Positions 39,428 to 51,881 of a DNA stretch of 64,000 bases are shown in pieces (the stretch's first letter is position 1; every line of letters starts with the position of its first letter). The translations under genes and the position numbers were made by a program. The stretch lies in the NCBI GenBank assembly GCA_008015235.1, contig SSFF01000031.1:39549-103548 (forward strand). Direction: 5' to 3'. Under the pieces are notes generated by a model. The model saw only the letters and a list, made by a program, of their open reading frames with translations, had not been told where the DNA came from and did no database searches. The DNA comes from Rhodoferax sp. GTDB lineage: Bacteria; Pseudomonadota; Gammaproteobacteria; Burkholderiales; Burkholderiaceae_C.

Positions 39428-40903
39428 TTATTGCAGTTTGCTGGCATTGACCTGCTGCAGCAGTTGCATCACGGAGGCATCCATCACATCGGTAAAGACC
39501 TTCGGATACACACCCATGCCGAGGGTCGCTATTGCAAGCAGCGCCATGACTGTGAACTCACGTGCACCGATATCCACCAGTCCCTTGACATCCTCGTTCG
39601 CAACCGGCCCCAGATAGACGCGCTTGAACATCCACAAGGTGTATGCAGCACCAAAGATCAGGGCGGAAGCTGCAGCGAAACCGATCCAGAAGTTGTATTT
39701 CACCGCGCCCAAGATCACCATCCACTCACCCACAAACCCGGCTGTTCCAGGCAGACCGCAGTTGGCCATGGAGAAGAACAAGGCAAAGGCCGCAAACTTT
39801 GGCATGGTGTTGACCACACCACCGTAGCTTCCTATCTGGCGCGAATGCACCCGGTCATACAAGACCCCAATAGAGAGGAACATTGCCGCAGAAACAAAGC
39901 CGTGAGCAATCATCTGCACCAAGCCACCGGAAATTCCCAACTCGTTAAAGATGAAGAACCCGAGTGTCACGAAACCCATATGGGCAACAGAGGAATAGGC
40001 CACCAGCTTCTTCATATCTTGTTGCACCATGGCCACCAAGCCCACGTAGATCACCGCGATCAGAGACAGGGCAATGATGAACCAAGCCCATTCGCGGGCT
40101 GCATCGGGCGCGATCGGCATGGAGAAGCGCAGGAAACCGTAGGCACCCAGCTTCAACATGATGGCAGCCAGCACGGCAGAACCACCGGTAGGCGCTTCAA
40201 CGTGAACATCGGGCAACCAGGTGTGCACCGGCCACATCGGAACCTTCACTGCGAACGCAGAGAAGAAGGCAAAGAACAGCAGGGTTTGCGCCGACATGCC
40301 CAAAGGCAATGCATGCCACGATGCAATGTCAAAACTGCCTTGGGACTGCACGTACAGGTAAATCAAGGCCACCAGCATCAGCAAGGAGCCGAGCAAGGTG
40401 TACAGGAAAAACTTGAAGGCTGCGTAGATCTTGTTCGGACCACCCCAGACACCGATGATCAGGTACATCGGAATCAAAGTGGCTTCGAAGAACACATAGA
40501 ACAGCATGCCATCCAGTGCCGAGAAGACGCCGATCATCAGGCCACTCAGAATAAGGAAAGCACCCATGTACTGGTTGACACGCTCGGTGATCACTTCCCA
40601 ACCGGCCAGCACCACGATCACGGTAATGAACGAGGTCAGCAGGATGAACCACATGGAAATGCCGTCGACACCCAGGTGGTAGTAGATGTTGAAACGACCG
40701 ATCCAGGGGGCCTTTTCAACAAACTGCATGGCCGCAGAGGCCACTTCGAAGTTGATGTAGAGCGGCAGGGTTACCACGAAGCTGCACAGTGCCCCGAGCA
40801 GCGCCACAAAACGGACAAACCCGGCCTGTTCATCTTTGCCAATGACCAGGAGAAGAACGCCAAAAACGATTGGCATCCAGATTGCAAGGCTCAAAAATCC
40901 CAT
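39428..40903 (-). CDS. nuoM: NADH-quinone oxidoreductase subunit M
   Basis: 491 residues, antiporter-like proton channel of complex I. Key Glu and Lys segments: YVFFEATLIPMYLIIGVWGG, VKVPMWPVHTWLPDVHVEAPTGGSAVLAAIMLKLGAYGFLRF and LVAYSSVAHMGFVTLG. It lies 23 bases before nuoN. Confidence 0.96.
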   Translation of the reverse strand: MGFLSLAIWMPIVFGVLLLVIGKDEQAGFVRFVALLGALCSFVVTLPLYINFEVASAAMQFVEKAPWIGRFNIYYHLGVDGISMWFILLTSFITVIVVLAGWEVITERVNQYMGAFLILSGLMIGVFSALDGMLFYVFFEATLIPMYLIIGVWGGPNKIYAAFKFFLYTLLGSLLMLVALIYLYVQSQGSFDIASWHALPLGMSAQTLLFFAFFSAFAVKVPMWPVHTWLPDVHVEAPTGGSAVLAAIMLKLGAYGFLRFSMPIAPDAAREWAWFIIALSLIAVIYVGLVAMVQQDMKKLVAYSSVAHMGFVTLGFFIFNELGISGGLVQMIAHGFVSAAMFLSIGVLYDRVHSRQIGSYGGVVNTMPKFAAFALFFSMANCGLPGTAGFVGEWMVILGAVKYNFWIGFAAASALIFGAAYTLWMFKRVYLGPVANEDVKGLVDIGAREFTVMALLAIATLGMGVYPKVFTDVMDASVMQLLQQVNASKLQ

Positions 40904-40915
40904 GTTCTTGTTCTC

Positions 40916-42940
40916 CTACTTGAGCCAGACAAACCAAGTCATCAAGGCAAATACACCCAACACCATGACCAAGGCATAGTGGTAGAGATAACCGGTCTGC
41001 AGCTGGCGTACAACAGCTGCAACGGCCCCTACAAGCTTCCAGGAGCCATTGACAATGGCGCCGTCAATGACAGCCTGGTCACCGCCCTTCCACAAACCAA
41101 CCCCCAGAGCACGGGCGCCACGGGCCAGAATGTTCTCGTTGATCCAGTCCATGTAGTACTTGTTTTCAAGGACAGTGACCACTGGGGACAACATGCGACC
41201 TATCGCAGCAGGAATGGATGGCATCACCATATAAAAGACATAGGCAGTCACAACGCCCGCCAAGGCCAATGCAAAAGGCAAGGTCCCAAAGCCATGTATC
41301 GCCATCGCCGCTGCGCTATGGAACTCCTGCGCCAGCTCGCCCATGGCATGGTGCCGCTCACCATTGACGAAAATTGCCCCAGAAAAGAAGTCACCGAACA
41401 ACATGGGCTTGATGGTGAGATAACCAATGACTACCGAAGGTATTGCCAACAGTACCAAAGGCAAAGTCACAACCCAAGGGCTTTCGTGCGGCGTATGGTC
41501 GTGTCCATGACCGTGGTCGTCATCATGGTGATCGTGCTCGCCCGGGAAAGGCTTGTGGTGGAAGTTTTCCTTGCCATGGAAGACCAGGAAGTACATGCGG
41601 AAGCTGTAGAACGCAGTCACAAACACGCCAATGATGACGGCGTAGTACGCATAGTGCGCAAACGGCAGGTGGCTGGCATGGACTGCTTCAATAATCGAGT
41701 CTTTCGAGTAGAAGCCCGAGAAGAACGGTGTGCCAATCAAGGCCAGCGAACCCAGCAAGGAGGTGAACCAGGTGATCTTCATGTACTTACGCAGACCACC
41801 CATATTGCGGATGTCCTGGTCATGGTGCATGCCGATGATGACGGAACCTGCAGCAAGGAACAACAAAGCCTTGAAGAACGCGTGTGTCATCAGGTGGAAC
41901 ACGGCCACCGAGTAGGCTGAGGCCCCCAATGCCACCGTCATGTAACCCAACTGAGACAGTGTCGAATACGCCACGACGCGCTTGATGTCGTTCTGGATGA
42001 TGCCCAGGAAGCCCATAAACAAGGCGGTGATCGATCCGATGACCAAAATGAAGTTCAGTGCCGTGTCCGACAGCTCGTACAGAGGCGACATGCGCGCCAC
42101 CATGAAGATACCGGCGGTCACCATGGTCGCGGCGTGGATCAGTGCCGAAATCGGTGTCGGACCTTCCATCGAATCAGGCAGCCACACATGCAAGGGGAAC
42201 TGCGCCGACTTGCCCATGGCACCAATGAACAGACAGATGCAGATCACCGTGATCAGCATCCACTCGGTCCCCGGGAACAGCAGGGTGCCCAGATTCGGGG
42301 CTGCAGCAAAAACCTCTGTGTAGTTCAGCGTGCCGGCAAAGGCGGCAATCAGACCGATGCCCAAGATGAAGCCGAAATCACCAACACGGTTGACCAGGAA
42401 GGCCTTCATATTGGCGAAGATGGCCGTGGGCTTGTTGAACCAGAAGCCGATCAGCAGGTACGACACCAGACCCACCGCCTCCCAGCCGAAGAACAGCTGC
42501 AGCAGGTTGTTGCTCATTACGAGCATCAGCATGGAGAAGGTGAACAGGGAAATGTAGGCAAAGAAACGGTTGTAGCCATCATCCTCTTCCATGTAGCCAA
42601 TGGTGTAGATATGCACCATCAGCGACACGAAGGTCACCACGCACATCATCATGGCGGTCAAACCGTCCACCATGAATCCAATTTCCATTTTCAAGCCGCC
42701 CACCACCATCCAGGTGTAGATGGTTTCATTGAAGCGGGCGCCATCGGTCACTACCGACTGCAATGTCATGGCCGACAACACGAAGGCCAGCAAGACACCC
42801 AGAATCGTGAAGGTATGGCTGGCAGTGCGTCCGAAGACATTGCCACCGAATTTAGTGCCGAAAACACCCGCCAAGGCGGAACCCACCAGCGGCAGCAATG
42901 GCACCGCCAGCAAGGTTGTAGCAGACAAGGTTTGACTCAT
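40916..42940 (-). CDS. nuoL: NADH-quinone oxidoreductase subunit L
   Basis: 674 residues, the most distal proton channel, with the long C-terminal amphipathic helix that ties the membrane arm. Signatures: FFGWEAVGLVSYLLIGFWF, KSAQFPLHVWLPDSMEGPTPISALIHAATMVTAGIFM and RVVAYSTLSQLGYMTVALG. A His- and Asp-rich stretch (PGEHDHHDDDHGHGHDH) lies in a loop near residue 475, a feature often seen in this subunit in this group. Confidence 0.96.
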   Translation of the reverse strand: MSQTLSATTLLAVPLLPLVGSALAGVFGTKFGGNVFGRTASHTFTILGVLLAFVLSAMTLQSVVTDGARFNETIYTWMVVGGLKMEIGFMVDGLTAMMMCVVTFVSLMVHIYTIGYMEEDDGYNRFFAYISLFTFSMLMLVMSNNLLQLFFGWEAVGLVSYLLIGFWFNKPTAIFANMKAFLVNRVGDFGFILGIGLIAAFAGTLNYTEVFAAAPNLGTLLFPGTEWMLITVICICLFIGAMGKSAQFPLHVWLPDSMEGPTPISALIHAATMVTAGIFMVARMSPLYELSDTALNFILVIGSITALFMGFLGIIQNDIKRVVAYSTLSQLGYMTVALGASAYSVAVFHLMTHAFFKALLFLAAGSVIIGMHHDQDIRNMGGLRKYMKITWFTSLLGSLALIGTPFFSGFYSKDSIIEAVHASHLPFAHYAYYAVIIGVFVTAFYSFRMYFLVFHGKENFHHKPFPGEHDHHDDDHGHGHDHTPHESPWVVTLPLVLLAIPSVVIGYLTIKPMLFGDFFSGAIFVNGERHHAMGELAQEFHSAAAMAIHGFGTLPFALALAGVVTAYVFYMVMPSIPAAIGRMLSPVVTVLENKYYMDWINENILARGARALGVGLWKGGDQAVIDGAIVNGSWKLVGAVAAVVRQLQTGYLYHYALVMVLGVFALMTWFVWLK

Positions 42941-42944
42941 CGTA

Positions 42945-43253
42945 TTAACCCTTGAGCGAATTGAGCTCTTCGACGTTGATGCTGGAACGATTGCGGAACA
43001 GCAATACCAGGATCGCCAGCCCGATTGCGGACTCGGCAGCAGCCACCGTCAAGATAAAGAAAACGAACACCTGCCCCTGCATGTCACCCAGGTAATGGGA
43101 GAAGGCTACAAAGTTGGTATTAACCGCCAGCAACATCAACTCGATGGCCATCAGCAGGACAATCAGGTTACGGCGATTGAGGAAAATACCGACGACCGAC
43201 AGCGCAAACAGCATCGCGCCCAGCGTCAGGTAATGGCCCAAAGTGATAGTCAT
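42945..43253 (-). CDS. nuoK: NADH-quinone oxidoreductase subunit K
   Basis: 102 residues, three membrane helices. [21 protein letters not shown] carries the conserved Glu, and a second Glu is in [16 protein letters not shown]. It overlaps nuoJ by four bases and is 4 bases from nuoL. Confidence 0.96.
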   Translation of the reverse strand: MTITLGHYLTLGAMLFALSVVGIFLNRRNLIVLLMAIELMLLAVNTNFVAFSHYLGDMQGQVFVFFILTVAAAESAIGLAILVLLFRNRSSINVEELNSLKG

Positions 43254-43891
43254 TTCTTGCTCCCTTCGGTGGAGTCTGCTGCTTGTGCGGCATCTTGTTG
43301 CATGGTCGGTGCCATTTTCACGACTTCCATGCGGTCACGGGCTCTCACACGCACTTGATCAGCCGGGTCGACGTACTTGCTGTCCTTGCGTGCGCGCAGG
43401 GTCAGTGCGATGGCTGCAAACATGGCCACCAACAGAATGGCGGCAGCAATTTCCAACGGATAGAGGTACTTGGTAAACATCAGCTTGCCAAGCTCTTTGG
43501 TGTTGGACACATTGGCCGCCACGGACCGCGCCTCTGGATTTTCCGTCACGCGGATGGACATCAGCACGGAAGCCATTTCAAGAACAATGAAAACACCCAA
43601 CAAGCCCGCCAACGGGAAGTGCTTCCAAAATCCCACGCGAAGACTCTCGACGTTGATGTCCATCATCATCACCACGAAGAGGAACAGCACCATCACCGCA
43701 CCCACGTACACCAGCACCAGGGTGATCGACAGAAACTCCATCTTCAGCAGCATCCAGATCGCGGCAGCCTGGAAGAAGGTCAGCACCAGGAACAGCGCTG
43801 CATGCACAGGATTACGTGCAGTAATGGTTCGGAAAGCGGCAAACAGCATGGTCGCCGCAAACAAGTAAAAAAGACCAGTCGTTACGCTCAT
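43250..43891 (-). CDS. nuoJ: NADH-quinone oxidoreductase subunit J
   Basis: 213 residues, five membrane helices, with the conserved [24 protein letters not shown] segment near helix 3. The C-terminal tail is soluble and charged. Four-base overlap with nuoK. Confidence 0.95.
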   Translation of the reverse strand: MSVTTGLFYLFAATMLFAAFRTITARNPVHAALFLVLTFFQAAAIWMLLKMEFLSITLVLVYVGAVMVLFLFVVMMMDINVESLRVGFWKHFPLAGLLGVFIVLEMASVLMSIRVTENPEARSVAANVSNTKELGKLMFTKYLYPLEIAAAILLVAMFAAIALTLRARKDSKYVDPADQVRVRARDRMEVVKMAPTMQQDAAQAADSTEGSKK

Positions 43892-43915
43892 AGCAATTTA
43901 CTTCCTGTTGTCCTA

Positions 43916-44437
43916 TTAGCGGTACTTGGCATCGGCCTGCTTGTTGGCAGCGATTTCTTTTTCATACTTGTCACCCACGGCCAGCAACATCTCCTTGGTG
44001 AAGTAGAGATCGCCACGCTTCTCGCCGTGGTATTCAAAAATGTGGGTTTCCACAATTGAATCCACCGGACAGCTTTCTTCGCAGAAGCCACAGAAGATGC
44101 ACTTGGTCAAATCGATGTCGTAGCGGCTGGTGCGGCGGGTGCCGTCTTCGCGGACTGTCGATTCGATGGTGATGGCCATGGCAGGGCATACGGCTTCGCA
44201 CAATTTGCACGCAATGCAGCGCTCCTCACCATTTTCGTAGCGGCGCAAGGCATGCAGACCGCGGAACCGTGGTGACAGCGGCGTCTTTTCTTCAGGATAG
44301 TGCACCGTCACCTTGCGGCGGAACAGGTAACGTCCTGTCAGGGCCAGGCCTTTGAAAAGCTCCAGCAATAGAAAACTGAGGAAAAAATCCTTCAGTGAGA
44401 AAGGCGTTGCAACGCGGGTATTTGCTTGATTGGACAT
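43916..44437 (-). CDS. nuoI: NADH-quinone oxidoreductase subunit I
   Basis: 173 residues from ATG 44437, chosen for its spacing of 8 bases from a GAGG site; ATG 44443 is the alternative. Carries two 4Fe-4S clusters (N6a, N6b) in [12 protein letters not shown] and [12 protein letters not shown]. Links the peripheral arm to the membrane arm. Confidence 0.96.
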   Translation of the reverse strand: MSNQANTRVATPFSLKDFFLSFLLLELFKGLALTGRYLFRRKVTVHYPEEKTPLSPRFRGLHALRRYENGEERCIACKLCEAVCPAMAITIESTVREDGTRRTSRYDIDLTKCIFCGFCEESCPVDSIVETHIFEYHGEKRGDLYFTKEMLLAVGDKYEKEIAANKQADAKYR

Positions 44438-44447
44438 GGGCATGCCC

Positions 44448-45524
44448 TCACTTCCAGATGTTGAAGGGAGTTTGCAACCAAACACCCACCACCATCAACC
44501 AAACCAGGGTGACGGGAATAAACACTTTCCAGCCCAAACGCATGATCTGGTCATAGCGATAACGCGGGAAGGTTGCCCGTATCCAAATAAAGAGACTCAG
44601 GATGAAGAAGGTTTTCGCACCCAACCAGACCCAGCCGGGAATCCAGGCCAAGGCACCAACCGGCGCCAACCAGCCGCCCAGGAACATGACCGATGCCAGA
44701 ATGGAAATCAGCCACATATTGGCGTACTCCGCTAGGTAGAACATGGCATAGGACATGCCTGAGTACTCCACCATGTGCCCGGCCACGATTTCCGCTTCGC
44801 CCTCAACCACGTCGAACGGATGGCGGTTGGTTTCGGCCAGACCCGACACGATGTAGACCACAAAAATCGGCAGCAAAGGCAACCAGTTCCAGGAGAAGAT
44901 ACCCAAGCCCATGTCTGCGAAACTGCCCTTGGCCTGCGACATCACAATCTCGGTAAGGTTCATGCTGCCGGAGACCATCAGCACGATCACCAAGCAGAAG
45001 CCCATGGCAATTTCGTAGCTGACCATTTGTGCGGAAGCACGCAAGGCACCCAGGAACGCGTACTTGGAGTTGGACGCCCAACCCGAAATCACTATGCCAT
45101 ACACCTCCATGGAGGTAATGGCCATGATGAACAGGAGACCGGCATTGATGTTGGCCAATGCCACATCGGGACCAAAGGGAACCACCGCCCAGGCCGCCAT
45201 GGCCGGCATGATGGTCAGAACCGGGCCGACAAAGAACAGTCCTTTGTTGGCCATGGCTGGAACCAAGATTTCCTTGGTCAGCAGCTTGAAGGCGTCAGCA
45301 ATGGGTTGCAGCAAACCCCAGGGGCCGACGCGGTTCGGGCCAATACGCACTTGCATCCAGCCGAGGAACTTGCGCTCCCACAAGGTTGCATAGGCCACCG
45401 CACCCATCAAGGGCAGCACCACTGCAACGATCTTGAGCAATGCCCAGATCACCGGCCACGCCAAACCGGTCCACCAATTGGCTGCGACCAAACCCAGGCC
45501 GCCGTTATAGAGCGCGTCAATCAT
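44448..45524 (-). CDS. nuoH: NADH-quinone oxidoreductase subunit H
   Basis: 358 residues, eight membrane helices, next to the quinone site. Signatures: [36 protein letters not shown] and [28 protein letters not shown]. Overlaps nuoG by four bases. Confidence 0.96.
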   Translation of the reverse strand: MIDALYNGGLGLVAANWWTGLAWPVIWALLKIVAVVLPLMGAVAYATLWERKFLGWMQVRIGPNRVGPWGLLQPIADAFKLLTKEILVPAMANKGLFFVGPVLTIMPAMAAWAVVPFGPDVALANINAGLLFIMAITSMEVYGIVISGWASNSKYAFLGALRASAQMVSYEIAMGFCLVIVLMVSGSMNLTEIVMSQAKGSFADMGLGIFSWNWLPLLPIFVVYIVSGLAETNRHPFDVVEGEAEIVAGHMVEYSGMSYAMFYLAEYANMWLISILASVMFLGGWLAPVGALAWIPGWVWLGAKTFFILSLFIWIRATFPRYRYDQIMRLGWKVFIPVTLVWLMVVGVWLQTPFNIWK

Positions 45525-47659
45525 GCTTGAACTCCACTTTGACGGGAAGCAGAAGCTCCCGCCCGTCCATCGGCTGTTGCCTGCAGGGAGGGTGCACGCC
45601 GCACAATACCGTCGAGCTGGTAGATGGAGGCGCTCACAGGCGCTTCACCCTTGCCGCTGAAATCCAGCGCCACTGCACAACGATTGGACAGTTTGTTGCC
45701 CACACCCGTATTGGCATCGATCAGGCCCGCAGCACAAATGGCCTGGTACACGTCCTGCGACGACTCCTGCGCAAAACCATCGAGTTGCAGCATATTGGCC
45801 AGCACCCGCAGAACCTTCCAGGCCGGACGGGTATCTCCAAGAGGTTTGACCACGGCATGAAAGCCCTGCGAACGACCTTCGGCATTAACAAAAGTACCCG
45901 AGGTTTCGGTGAATGGTGAAATGGGCAGCAGCACATCGCTGATGTCCAGGTTGGTCTTGAACGGACTCAGCGTCACCACCATGTCGGTCTTAGCAAGGTT
46001 TTTGCCATCCACAGCAGAGTCTGCACCGGGTTCCACATTCAACAGCAACACGGCTTTGAGTGCACCGCCGAGCATTTGCGCAGCGTTCAGTGCCCCGGCT
46101 TTGGGCAAGGCACCTGCAATTTGTGCCCCCACTGTATTGGCGGCTTCAGTCAACACACCCACTTGAGCACCGGTTTGTTCACCAATCCAGTTTGCCAAGC
46201 TCAGCAGGGTGTCAAACTGGGCATGGTGGGCTGCGGCATTGCCCAGCAGCACGGCCTTGCGTTCCCCACGCAGCAAGCTTTGGGCGACAGCGGTGGCAGC
46301 CTCGTCGGGGGTCGCAGCAGCCGGTGGTGCTGCAATGCCCTTCACCTGGGCCACTGCCGCTGCCACTTTGGCAAGCGACTGTGCCCACTGGCTGGCAGGG
46401 GCCAACATGCTGTTCTTGACCGGCAAGGCCCAGTCGACGGCTGTATCCACAATACGACTGACAACGCCGCCTTTGCGCGCAGCCTGGCGCACACGCATGG
46501 CAAACAAGGGATGGTCCTTGCGCAGATTGGAGCCGACCACCAATACAGCTTGCAATTCGGACAAGGCTGCGATGTCCATACCGAGGTAACGGACACCCTC
46601 TTGCGGTGCAAACTGTGCATTGCGCAGACGGTAGTCGACATTGCCACTGCCCAAGCCTTGCAGCAGTTGGGTAGCCAGGTAGGCCTCTTCCAAGGTGCTG
46701 TGTGGGCTGACCAAGGCACCAATGGCCTCACCGCCCTGTTCAGCGACGATATTGCGTAGGCCGTTGGCAACGTATTCCAAAGCTGTCTGCCATTCGACTT
46801 CCAACCATTTGCCATCCTGCTTAAGCATGGGTTTGGTCAAACGCTCGGCACCGCTCAGGGCTTCGTACGAGAAGCGGTCACGGTCGGCAATCCAGCATTC
46901 GTTGACGGCATCGTTTTCCAAGGGAACCACGCGCATCACGCGATTGTTCTTAACCTGGACGATCAGGTTGGCACCGGTGGAGTCATGCGGACTCACCGAC
47001 TTGCGGCGAGACAGCTCCCAAGTACGGGCACTGTAGCGGAAGGGCTTGCTGGTCAAGGCACCCACCGGGCACAGGTCGATCATGTTGCCGGAAACTTCGG
47101 AGTCGATACTGGCGCCAACAAAGGTTTCGATCTCGGCATGCTCGCCGCGGTGCGACATGCCCAATTCCATGACACCTGCCAGCTCCTGGCCGAAGCGCAC
47201 ACAACGTGTGCAGTGGATGCAACGACTCATCTCTTCCATCGAGATCAGCGGACCCACATCCTTGTGTTCCACTACGCGCTTTTCTTCTTCGTAGCGGGAC
47301 TTGGTGCCACCATAACCTACGGCCAAATCCTGCAACTGGCACTCACCGCCCTGGTCACAAATGGGGCAATCCAGCGGATGGTTGATGAGCAAAAACTCCA
47401 TCACCGACTGTTGTGCCTTGATGGCCTTGTCACTCTTGGTGCGCACCACCATACCCTGGGTCACAGGGGTTGCACAGGCCGGCATTGGCTTGGGCATTTT
47501 CTCGACATCCACAAGGCACATGCGGCAGCTGGCCGCAATGCTCAACTTTTTGTGGTAGCAAAAATGTGGAATGTAGGTACCCGCCTTTTCGGCAGCATGC
47601 ATCACCATGCTGCCTTCGGCGATCTCTACTTTCTTTCCGTCCAGTTCGATTTCAATCAT
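45521..47659 (-). CDS. nuoG: NADH-quinone oxidoreductase subunit G
   Basis: 712 residues, the large iron-sulfur subunit. The N-terminal 2Fe-2S domain has [22 protein letters not shown], then [11 protein letters not shown], the His-containing site [15 protein letters not shown] and a further region up to [17 protein letters not shown] molybdopterin-oxidoreductase-like domain follows, with no cofactor expected. A long Ala-rich C-terminal part follows, as in related bacteria. Confidence 0.95.
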   Translation of the reverse strand: MIEIELDGKKVEIAEGSMVMHAAEKAGTYIPHFCYHKKLSIAASCRMCLVDVEKMPKPMPACATPVTQGMVVRTKSDKAIKAQQSVMEFLLINHPLDCPICDQGGECQLQDLAVGYGGTKSRYEEEKRVVEHKDVGPLISMEEMSRCIHCTRCVRFGQELAGVMELGMSHRGEHAEIETFVGASIDSEVSGNMIDLCPVGALTSKPFRYSARTWELSRRKSVSPHDSTGANLIVQVKNNRVMRVVPLENDAVNECWIADRDRFSYEALSGAERLTKPMLKQDGKWLEVEWQTALEYVANGLRNIVAEQGGEAIGALVSPHSTLEEAYLATQLLQGLGSGNVDYRLRNAQFAPQEGVRYLGMDIAALSELQAVLVVGSNLRKDHPLFAMRVRQAARKGGVVSRIVDTAVDWALPVKNSMLAPASQWAQSLAKVAAAVAQVKGIAAPPAAATPDEAATAVAQSLLRGERKAVLLGNAAAHHAQFDTLLSLANWIGEQTGAQVGVLTEAANTVGAQIAGALPKAGALNAAQMLGGALKAVLLLNVEPGADSAVDGKNLAKTDMVVTLSPFKTNLDISDVLLPISPFTETSGTFVNAEGRSQGFHAVVKPLGDTRPAWKVLRVLANMLQLDGFAQESSQDVYQAICAAGLIDANTGVGNKLSNRCAVALDFSGKGEAPVSASIYQLDGIVRRAPSLQATADGRAGASASRQSGVQA

Positions 47660-47671
47660 CTTCGGGCCTAC

Positions 47672-49027
47672 TCAAACGTTTGCAGGAACGAGACAGGTTT
47701 TGTGTGTCACGTGGTGCTCAAACTCATGGCGGAAGTGTTTGATCATCGCCCGCACCGGCATTGCAGCCGCATCACCCAGTGCACAAATCGTGCGTCCCTG
47801 GATGTTTTCTGCAACGTTGTCCAACAAATCCATATCACCAGGACGGCCATGGCCTTCCTCAATGCGGTCCACCACGCGGGATAGCCAGCCCGTACCTTCG
47901 CGGCACGGCGTACATTGGCCACAGGACTCGTGCATGTAGAAATAGCTAAGGCGCTGCAAGGCCTTCACCATGCAACGGGAGTCGTCCATGACGATCAATG
48001 CACCCGAACCGAGCATGGAACCTGCTTTGGCGATCGAGTCATAGTCCATGGTGCACTCCATCATGATGGAGGCAGGCAGCACGGGCGAAGAAGATCCGCC
48101 AGGAATGACAGCCTTCAGTTGGCGCCCTTTGCGCACCCCACCAGCGAGTTCCAGCAAAGTGGAAAAGGGTGTGCCCATAGGAATCTCGTAATTGCCGGGG
48201 CGTTCGACGTCACCGCTGACCGAATAGATCTTGGTGCCGCCGTTGTTCGGCTTGCCACACTGCAGATAGGCTTGACCACCATTGCGAATGATCCAAGGTA
48301 CTGCGGCGAAGGTTTCAGTGTTGTTGATGGTGGTCGGCTTGCCATACAAACCGAAGCTTGCCGGGAAGGGTGGCTTGAAGCGCGGCTGTCCTTTCTTGCC
48401 TTCGAGCGATTCCAGCAAGGCTGTTTCTTCACCGCAAATGTAGGCGCCGAAGCCATGGGCTGCGTGCAACTGGAAACTGAAACTGGAGCCCAGAATGTTG
48501 TCACCCAGAAAACCAGCGGCGCGCGCTTCTTCCAGTGCTGCTTCAAAGCGGTCGTAGACCTGGAGAATTTCACCGTGGATGTAGTTGTAACCCGTGCTGA
48601 TGCCCATGGCATACGCAGCAATGGCCATACCTTCAATCACGATATGGGGGTTGAACATGAGGATGTCACGGTCCTTGCAGGTCCCCGGCTCCCCTTCGTC
48701 CGAATTACAGACAAGGTACTTCTGTCCCGGAAACTGGCGTGGCATGAAGCTCCACTTGAGCCCGGTGGGGAAGCCCGCACCGCCACGACCACGCAAAGCC
48801 GATTCCTTGACCGTGGCAATCACCTGGTCCTGGGTCAGCCCCTCGCCGCCATCCTTGGCCAACACCTTGCGCAGTGCCTGGTAGCCACCACGGGCCACAT
48901 AGTCCTTCAAGGACCAGTTGCTACCATTGAGGTCAGCGTAGATCTGGGGATTGATGTGGCGACCATGAAAGCAGGTCTCGTTGCCTGTGGAGGCAAATTG
49001 GTTCAGCAGATTTTGGACGCTCATCAT
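47672..49027 (-). CDS. nuoF: NADH-quinone oxidoreductase subunit F
   Basis: 451 residues. Holds FMN and cluster N3 and oxidises NADH. The glycine-rich [19 protein letters not shown] binds NADH and [30 protein letters not shown] follows, and the 4Fe-4S motif [12 protein letters not shown] is near the C-terminus. Four-base overlap with nuoE. Confidence 0.96.
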   Translation of the reverse strand: MMSVQNLLNQFASTGNETCFHGRHINPQIYADLNGSNWSLKDYVARGGYQALRKVLAKDGGEGLTQDQVIATVKESALRGRGGAGFPTGLKWSFMPRQFPGQKYLVCNSDEGEPGTCKDRDILMFNPHIVIEGMAIAAYAMGISTGYNYIHGEILQVYDRFEAALEEARAAGFLGDNILGSSFSFQLHAAHGFGAYICGEETALLESLEGKKGQPRFKPPFPASFGLYGKPTTINNTETFAAVPWIIRNGGQAYLQCGKPNNGGTKIYSVSGDVERPGNYEIPMGTPFSTLLELAGGVRKGRQLKAVIPGGSSSPVLPASIMMECTMDYDSIAKAGSMLGSGALIVMDDSRCMVKALQRLSYFYMHESCGQCTPCREGTGWLSRVVDRIEEGHGRPGDMDLLDNVAENIQGRTICALGDAAAMPVRAMIKHFRHEFEHHVTHKTCLVPANV

Positions 49028-49512
49028 TTGCCCTCTGCTGCTTTGAGGCCTTCGACCAATTGGTCGATGCGTTCTTCAGACATGAAGCTGCACATGTTGC
49101 GGTCATTCACCAGCATCACCGGAGAGTCGGCGCAAGCCCCCAGGCATTCGCTCTGCTGCAAGGTGAACAATCCATCCGCAGTGGTCTCTCCCATGGAGAT
49201 ACCAAGCTTCTTTTCCAGATAGTGCAAGGTCTTCACACCATCGCGCAACTGGCACGGGAGGTTGGTGCAAACGTTGAGCTTGTACTTGCCAACCGGAGCC
49301 TGGTTGTACATGTTGTAGAACGTGGTGACTTCGTGCACCGCCATGGCAGGCATGCCCAAGTAGGCGGCCAGCTCGGCTTCGCTCTCGGCGCTCACATAAC
49401 CCAGCTCCTGCTGAATGATGGTCAAACAAGCCATTACAGCCGACTGGCTTTGCTCGGCCGGATATTTGGCAACTTCACGCGCAAAGCGCGCCTTCATAGA
49501 TTCAGAGATCAT
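49024..49512 (-). CDS. nuoE: NADH-quinone oxidoreductase subunit E
   Basis: 162 residues with the N1a 2Fe-2S cluster ligands in CTNLPCQLR and [13 protein letters not shown], plus [19 protein letters not shown] upstream. It pairs with NuoF. Four-base overlap with nuoD. Confidence 0.95.
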   Translation of the reverse strand: MISESMKARFAREVAKYPAEQSQSAVMACLTIIQQELGYVSAESEAELAAYLGMPAMAVHEVTTFYNMYNQAPVGKYKLNVCTNLPCQLRDGVKTLHYLEKKLGISMGETTADGLFTLQQSECLGACADSPVMLVNDRNMCSFMSEERIDQLVEGLKAAEGK

Positions 49513-50762
49513 CGGTCAATCTCTCCAAAAACGATGTCCATGGTGCCGATGATGGACACAGCATCGGCAATCATGTGGCCTTTGGCCATTTCATTCAGTG
49601 CAGACAGGTGCACAAAACCTGGGGGACGGATTTTCATGCGGTAGGGCTTGTTGCCGCCATCGCTGACCATGTAGATACCGAACTCCCCCTTGGGATGCTC
49701 CACTGCGGCATAGGCCTCACCTGCCGGAACGCGGAAACCTTCCGAGAACAGCTTAAAATGGTGAATCAAGGCTTCCATGTTGGTCTTCATGCTTTCACGT
49801 GAAGGAGCCGCCACCTTGAAGTTGTCGGTAATGACAGGACCGGGATTGGCTCGCAACCAATCCACGCACTGCTTGATGATGCGGTTGGATTGCTTCATCT
49901 CTTCCATGCGCACCAGGTAGCGGTCGTACACATCGCCCGTCTTGCCCACCGGAATGTCGAAGTCCAGCTTGTCGTAAGCGTCGTACGGCTGCTTCTTGCG
50001 CAAATCCCAGGCAATACCGGAGCCGCGCAGCATGGGACCGGTGAAGCCCATGTTCAGCGCACGCTCGGGGCTCACGATACCGATGTTGACGGTCCGCTGC
50101 TTCCAGATGCGGTTTTCCGTCAACAGCGTGTGGTATTCCTCCAGGCACTTGGGGAAACGCTGGGTGAAGTCGTCAATGAAGTCCAGCAAGGAGCCCTTGC
50201 GGTTGTAGTTGATGGCATCCACGCCCTTGGCGTTGCGCACCTTGCTGTCCTTGAACTGCGGCATGCTGTCCGGCAGGTCACGGTAGACACCACCCGGACG
50301 GAAATAGGCCGCATGCATGCGTGCACCGCTGGCAGCCTCGTACATGTCAAACAGGTCTTCGCGCTCGCGGAAGGTGTAGATCAGGATGGTGGAGCTGCCA
50401 ATGTCATTGCCGTGCGAGCCAATCCACATGAGGTGGTTCAGCAAGCGCGTAATTTCCGCATACATGACACGGATGTATTGCGCGCGGATCGGCACCTCGA
50501 TACCCAAAAGCTTCTCGACCGCCAGGCAATAGGCGTGCTCATTGCACATCATCGACACATAGTCGAGACGATCCATGTAAGGCAAAGCCTGGATGTAGGT
50601 CTTGGTTTCTGCCAACTTCTCGGTCGCCCGGTGCAACAAACCTACATGGGGGTCGGCCCGCTGAATCACCTCGCCGTCGAGCTCCAACACCAACCGCAGC
50701 ACACCGTGCGCGGCCGGATGCTGCGGTCCAAAGTTCAGTGTGTAATTTTTGATTTCCGCCAT
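49509..50762 (-). CDS. nuoD: NADH-quinone oxidoreductase subunit D
   Basis: 417 residues, 49-kDa type subunit that forms the quinone cavity. Signatures: [58 protein letters not shown] and VDVVFGE-like [10 protein letters not shown] at the C-terminus. Separate from nuoC here, unlike the fused form of enterobacteria. Confidence 0.96.
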   Translation of the reverse strand: MAEIKNYTLNFGPQHPAAHGVLRLVLELDGEVIQRADPHVGLLHRATEKLAETKTYIQALPYMDRLDYVSMMCNEHAYCLAVEKLLGIEVPIRAQYIRVMYAEITRLLNHLMWIGSHGNDIGSSTILIYTFREREDLFDMYEAASGARMHAAYFRPGGVYRDLPDSMPQFKDSKVRNAKGVDAINYNRKGSLLDFIDDFTQRFPKCLEEYHTLLTENRIWKQRTVNIGIVSPERALNMGFTGPMLRGSGIAWDLRKKQPYDAYDKLDFDIPVGKTGDVYDRYLVRMEEMKQSNRIIKQCVDWLRANPGPVITDNFKVAAPSRESMKTNMEALIHHFKLFSEGFRVPAGEAYAAVEHPKGEFGIYMVSDGGNKPYRMKIRPPGFVHLSALNEMAKGHMIADAVSIIGTMDIVFGEIDR

Positions 50763-50778
50763 AGATACACGCGCCTAT

Positions 50779-51390
50779 TCAGCGCAGTCCCCCATAGTTG
50801 CTTTCACGCACTACACGCGGCGTGTTCTCGCGCGGCTCGATCGTGACCGGTTCGTACACCACGCGGGCACGCTCCGCGTCGTAACGCATTTCAACATGAC
50901 CCGACAACGGGAAATCCTTGCGGAAGGGGTGGCCAATAAAACCGTAGTCGGTCAAGATGCGACGCAAGTCGACATGGCCATCAAAGACAATGCCAAAGAG
51001 GTCAAACGCTTCGCGCTCGAACCAGTCGGCGGAATTCCAGACCGCACACACCGAATCCACCATGGGCATATCGTCGTCGGCTGCAAAAACCTTCAGACGT
51101 ACACGCTGGTTGAGCGACACGGACAGCAGGTGCAACACCACCGCAAAGCGCTTGCCGCCAAAGGCCGCCTCTTCGTATTCGGAGTAGTCGACACCGCACA
51201 GATCGATCAGCTGCTCGAATTTGCAACCCTCGGCATCACGCAAGGTGCGCGCCGCCTCCAGATAGTCTGCCGAGGAAACCCAGACCGTCACCTCACCCAA
51301 ATCGATGGTGAGTTTGCATACAGCCTTGCCCAAAGCCGCCGTCACGGCCGCCTTGATCTGCTCCGCTGTTACGGAAATATTGGTCATCAC
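50779..51390 (-). CDS. nuoC: NADH-quinone oxidoreductase subunit C
   Basis: 203 residues, 30-kDa type subunit. Conserved [47 protein letters not shown] near the C-terminus. It lies 16 bases from nuoD and 8 from nuoB. Confidence 0.95.
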   Translation of the reverse strand: MMTNISVTAEQIKAAVTAALGKAVCKLTIDLGEVTVWVSSADYLEAARTLRDAEGCKFEQLIDLCGVDYSEYEEAAFGGKRFAVVLHLLSVSLNQRVRLKVFAADDDMPMVDSVCAVWNSADWFEREAFDLFGIVFDGHVDLRRILTDYGFIGHPFRKDFPLSGHVEMRYDAERARVVYEPVTIEPRENTPRVVRESNYGGLR

Positions 51391-51398
51391 AAATCCCC

Positions 51399-51878
51399 TT
51401 AGGCGCGCGCAATGGTTTCAGTACGGCGGATTTTTTGCTGCAGTTGCAAAATTCCGTACACCAAGGCTTCAGCCGTCGGTGGACAGCCCGGCACATAGAC
51501 ATCCACAGGCACCACGCGATCACAGCCACGCACGACAGAATAGCTGTAGTGGTAATAGCCACCGCCATTGGCACAAGAACCCATGCTGATAACCCAACGC
51601 GGCTCCGACATCTGGTCGTACACCTTGCGCAGCGCTGGAGCCATCTTGTTGCACAAAGTACCCGCCACAATCATCAAGTCACTCTGGCGCGGACTGGCAC
51701 GAAACACCTCAGCACCAAAGCGACTGAGGTCGTAGCGCGCACAAGCAGCATGCATCATCTCGACCGCACAACACGCCAGACCGAACGTCATGGGCCAGAT
51801 CGAGCCCGTCTTGGCCCAGTTCATTACCGAGTCATAGCTCGTGGTAACAAACCCTTCTTTGAAAACGCCTTCAATCAT
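51399..51878 (-). CDS. nuoB: NADH-quinone oxidoreductase subunit B
   Basis: 159 residues, carrying the terminal 4Fe-4S cluster N2. The tandem Cys pair is in [13 protein letters not shown]; the others are in [20 protein letters not shown] and [16 protein letters not shown]. Separated from nuoA by three bases. Confidence 0.97.
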   Translation of the reverse strand: MIEGVFKEGFVTTSYDSVMNWAKTGSIWPMTFGLACCAVEMMHAACARYDLSRFGAEVFRASPRQSDLMIVAGTLCNKMAPALRKVYDQMSEPRWVISMGSCANGGGYYHYSYSVVRGCDRVVPVDVYVPGCPPTAEALVYGILQLQQKIRRTETIARA

Positions 51879-51881
51879 CGA

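Noticed and set aside
41500..41540. His-rich stretch in nuoL as a possible new metal-binding insert
   Set aside because: Such His/Asp-rich loops occur in this subunit in many betaproteobacteria and the flanking helices are normal.
39431..41920. 829-codon open frame opposite nuoM and nuoL
   Set aside because: It spans the antisense of two conserved nuo genes and the translation is a low-complexity His, Gln and Gly mixture, so it is a shadow frame.
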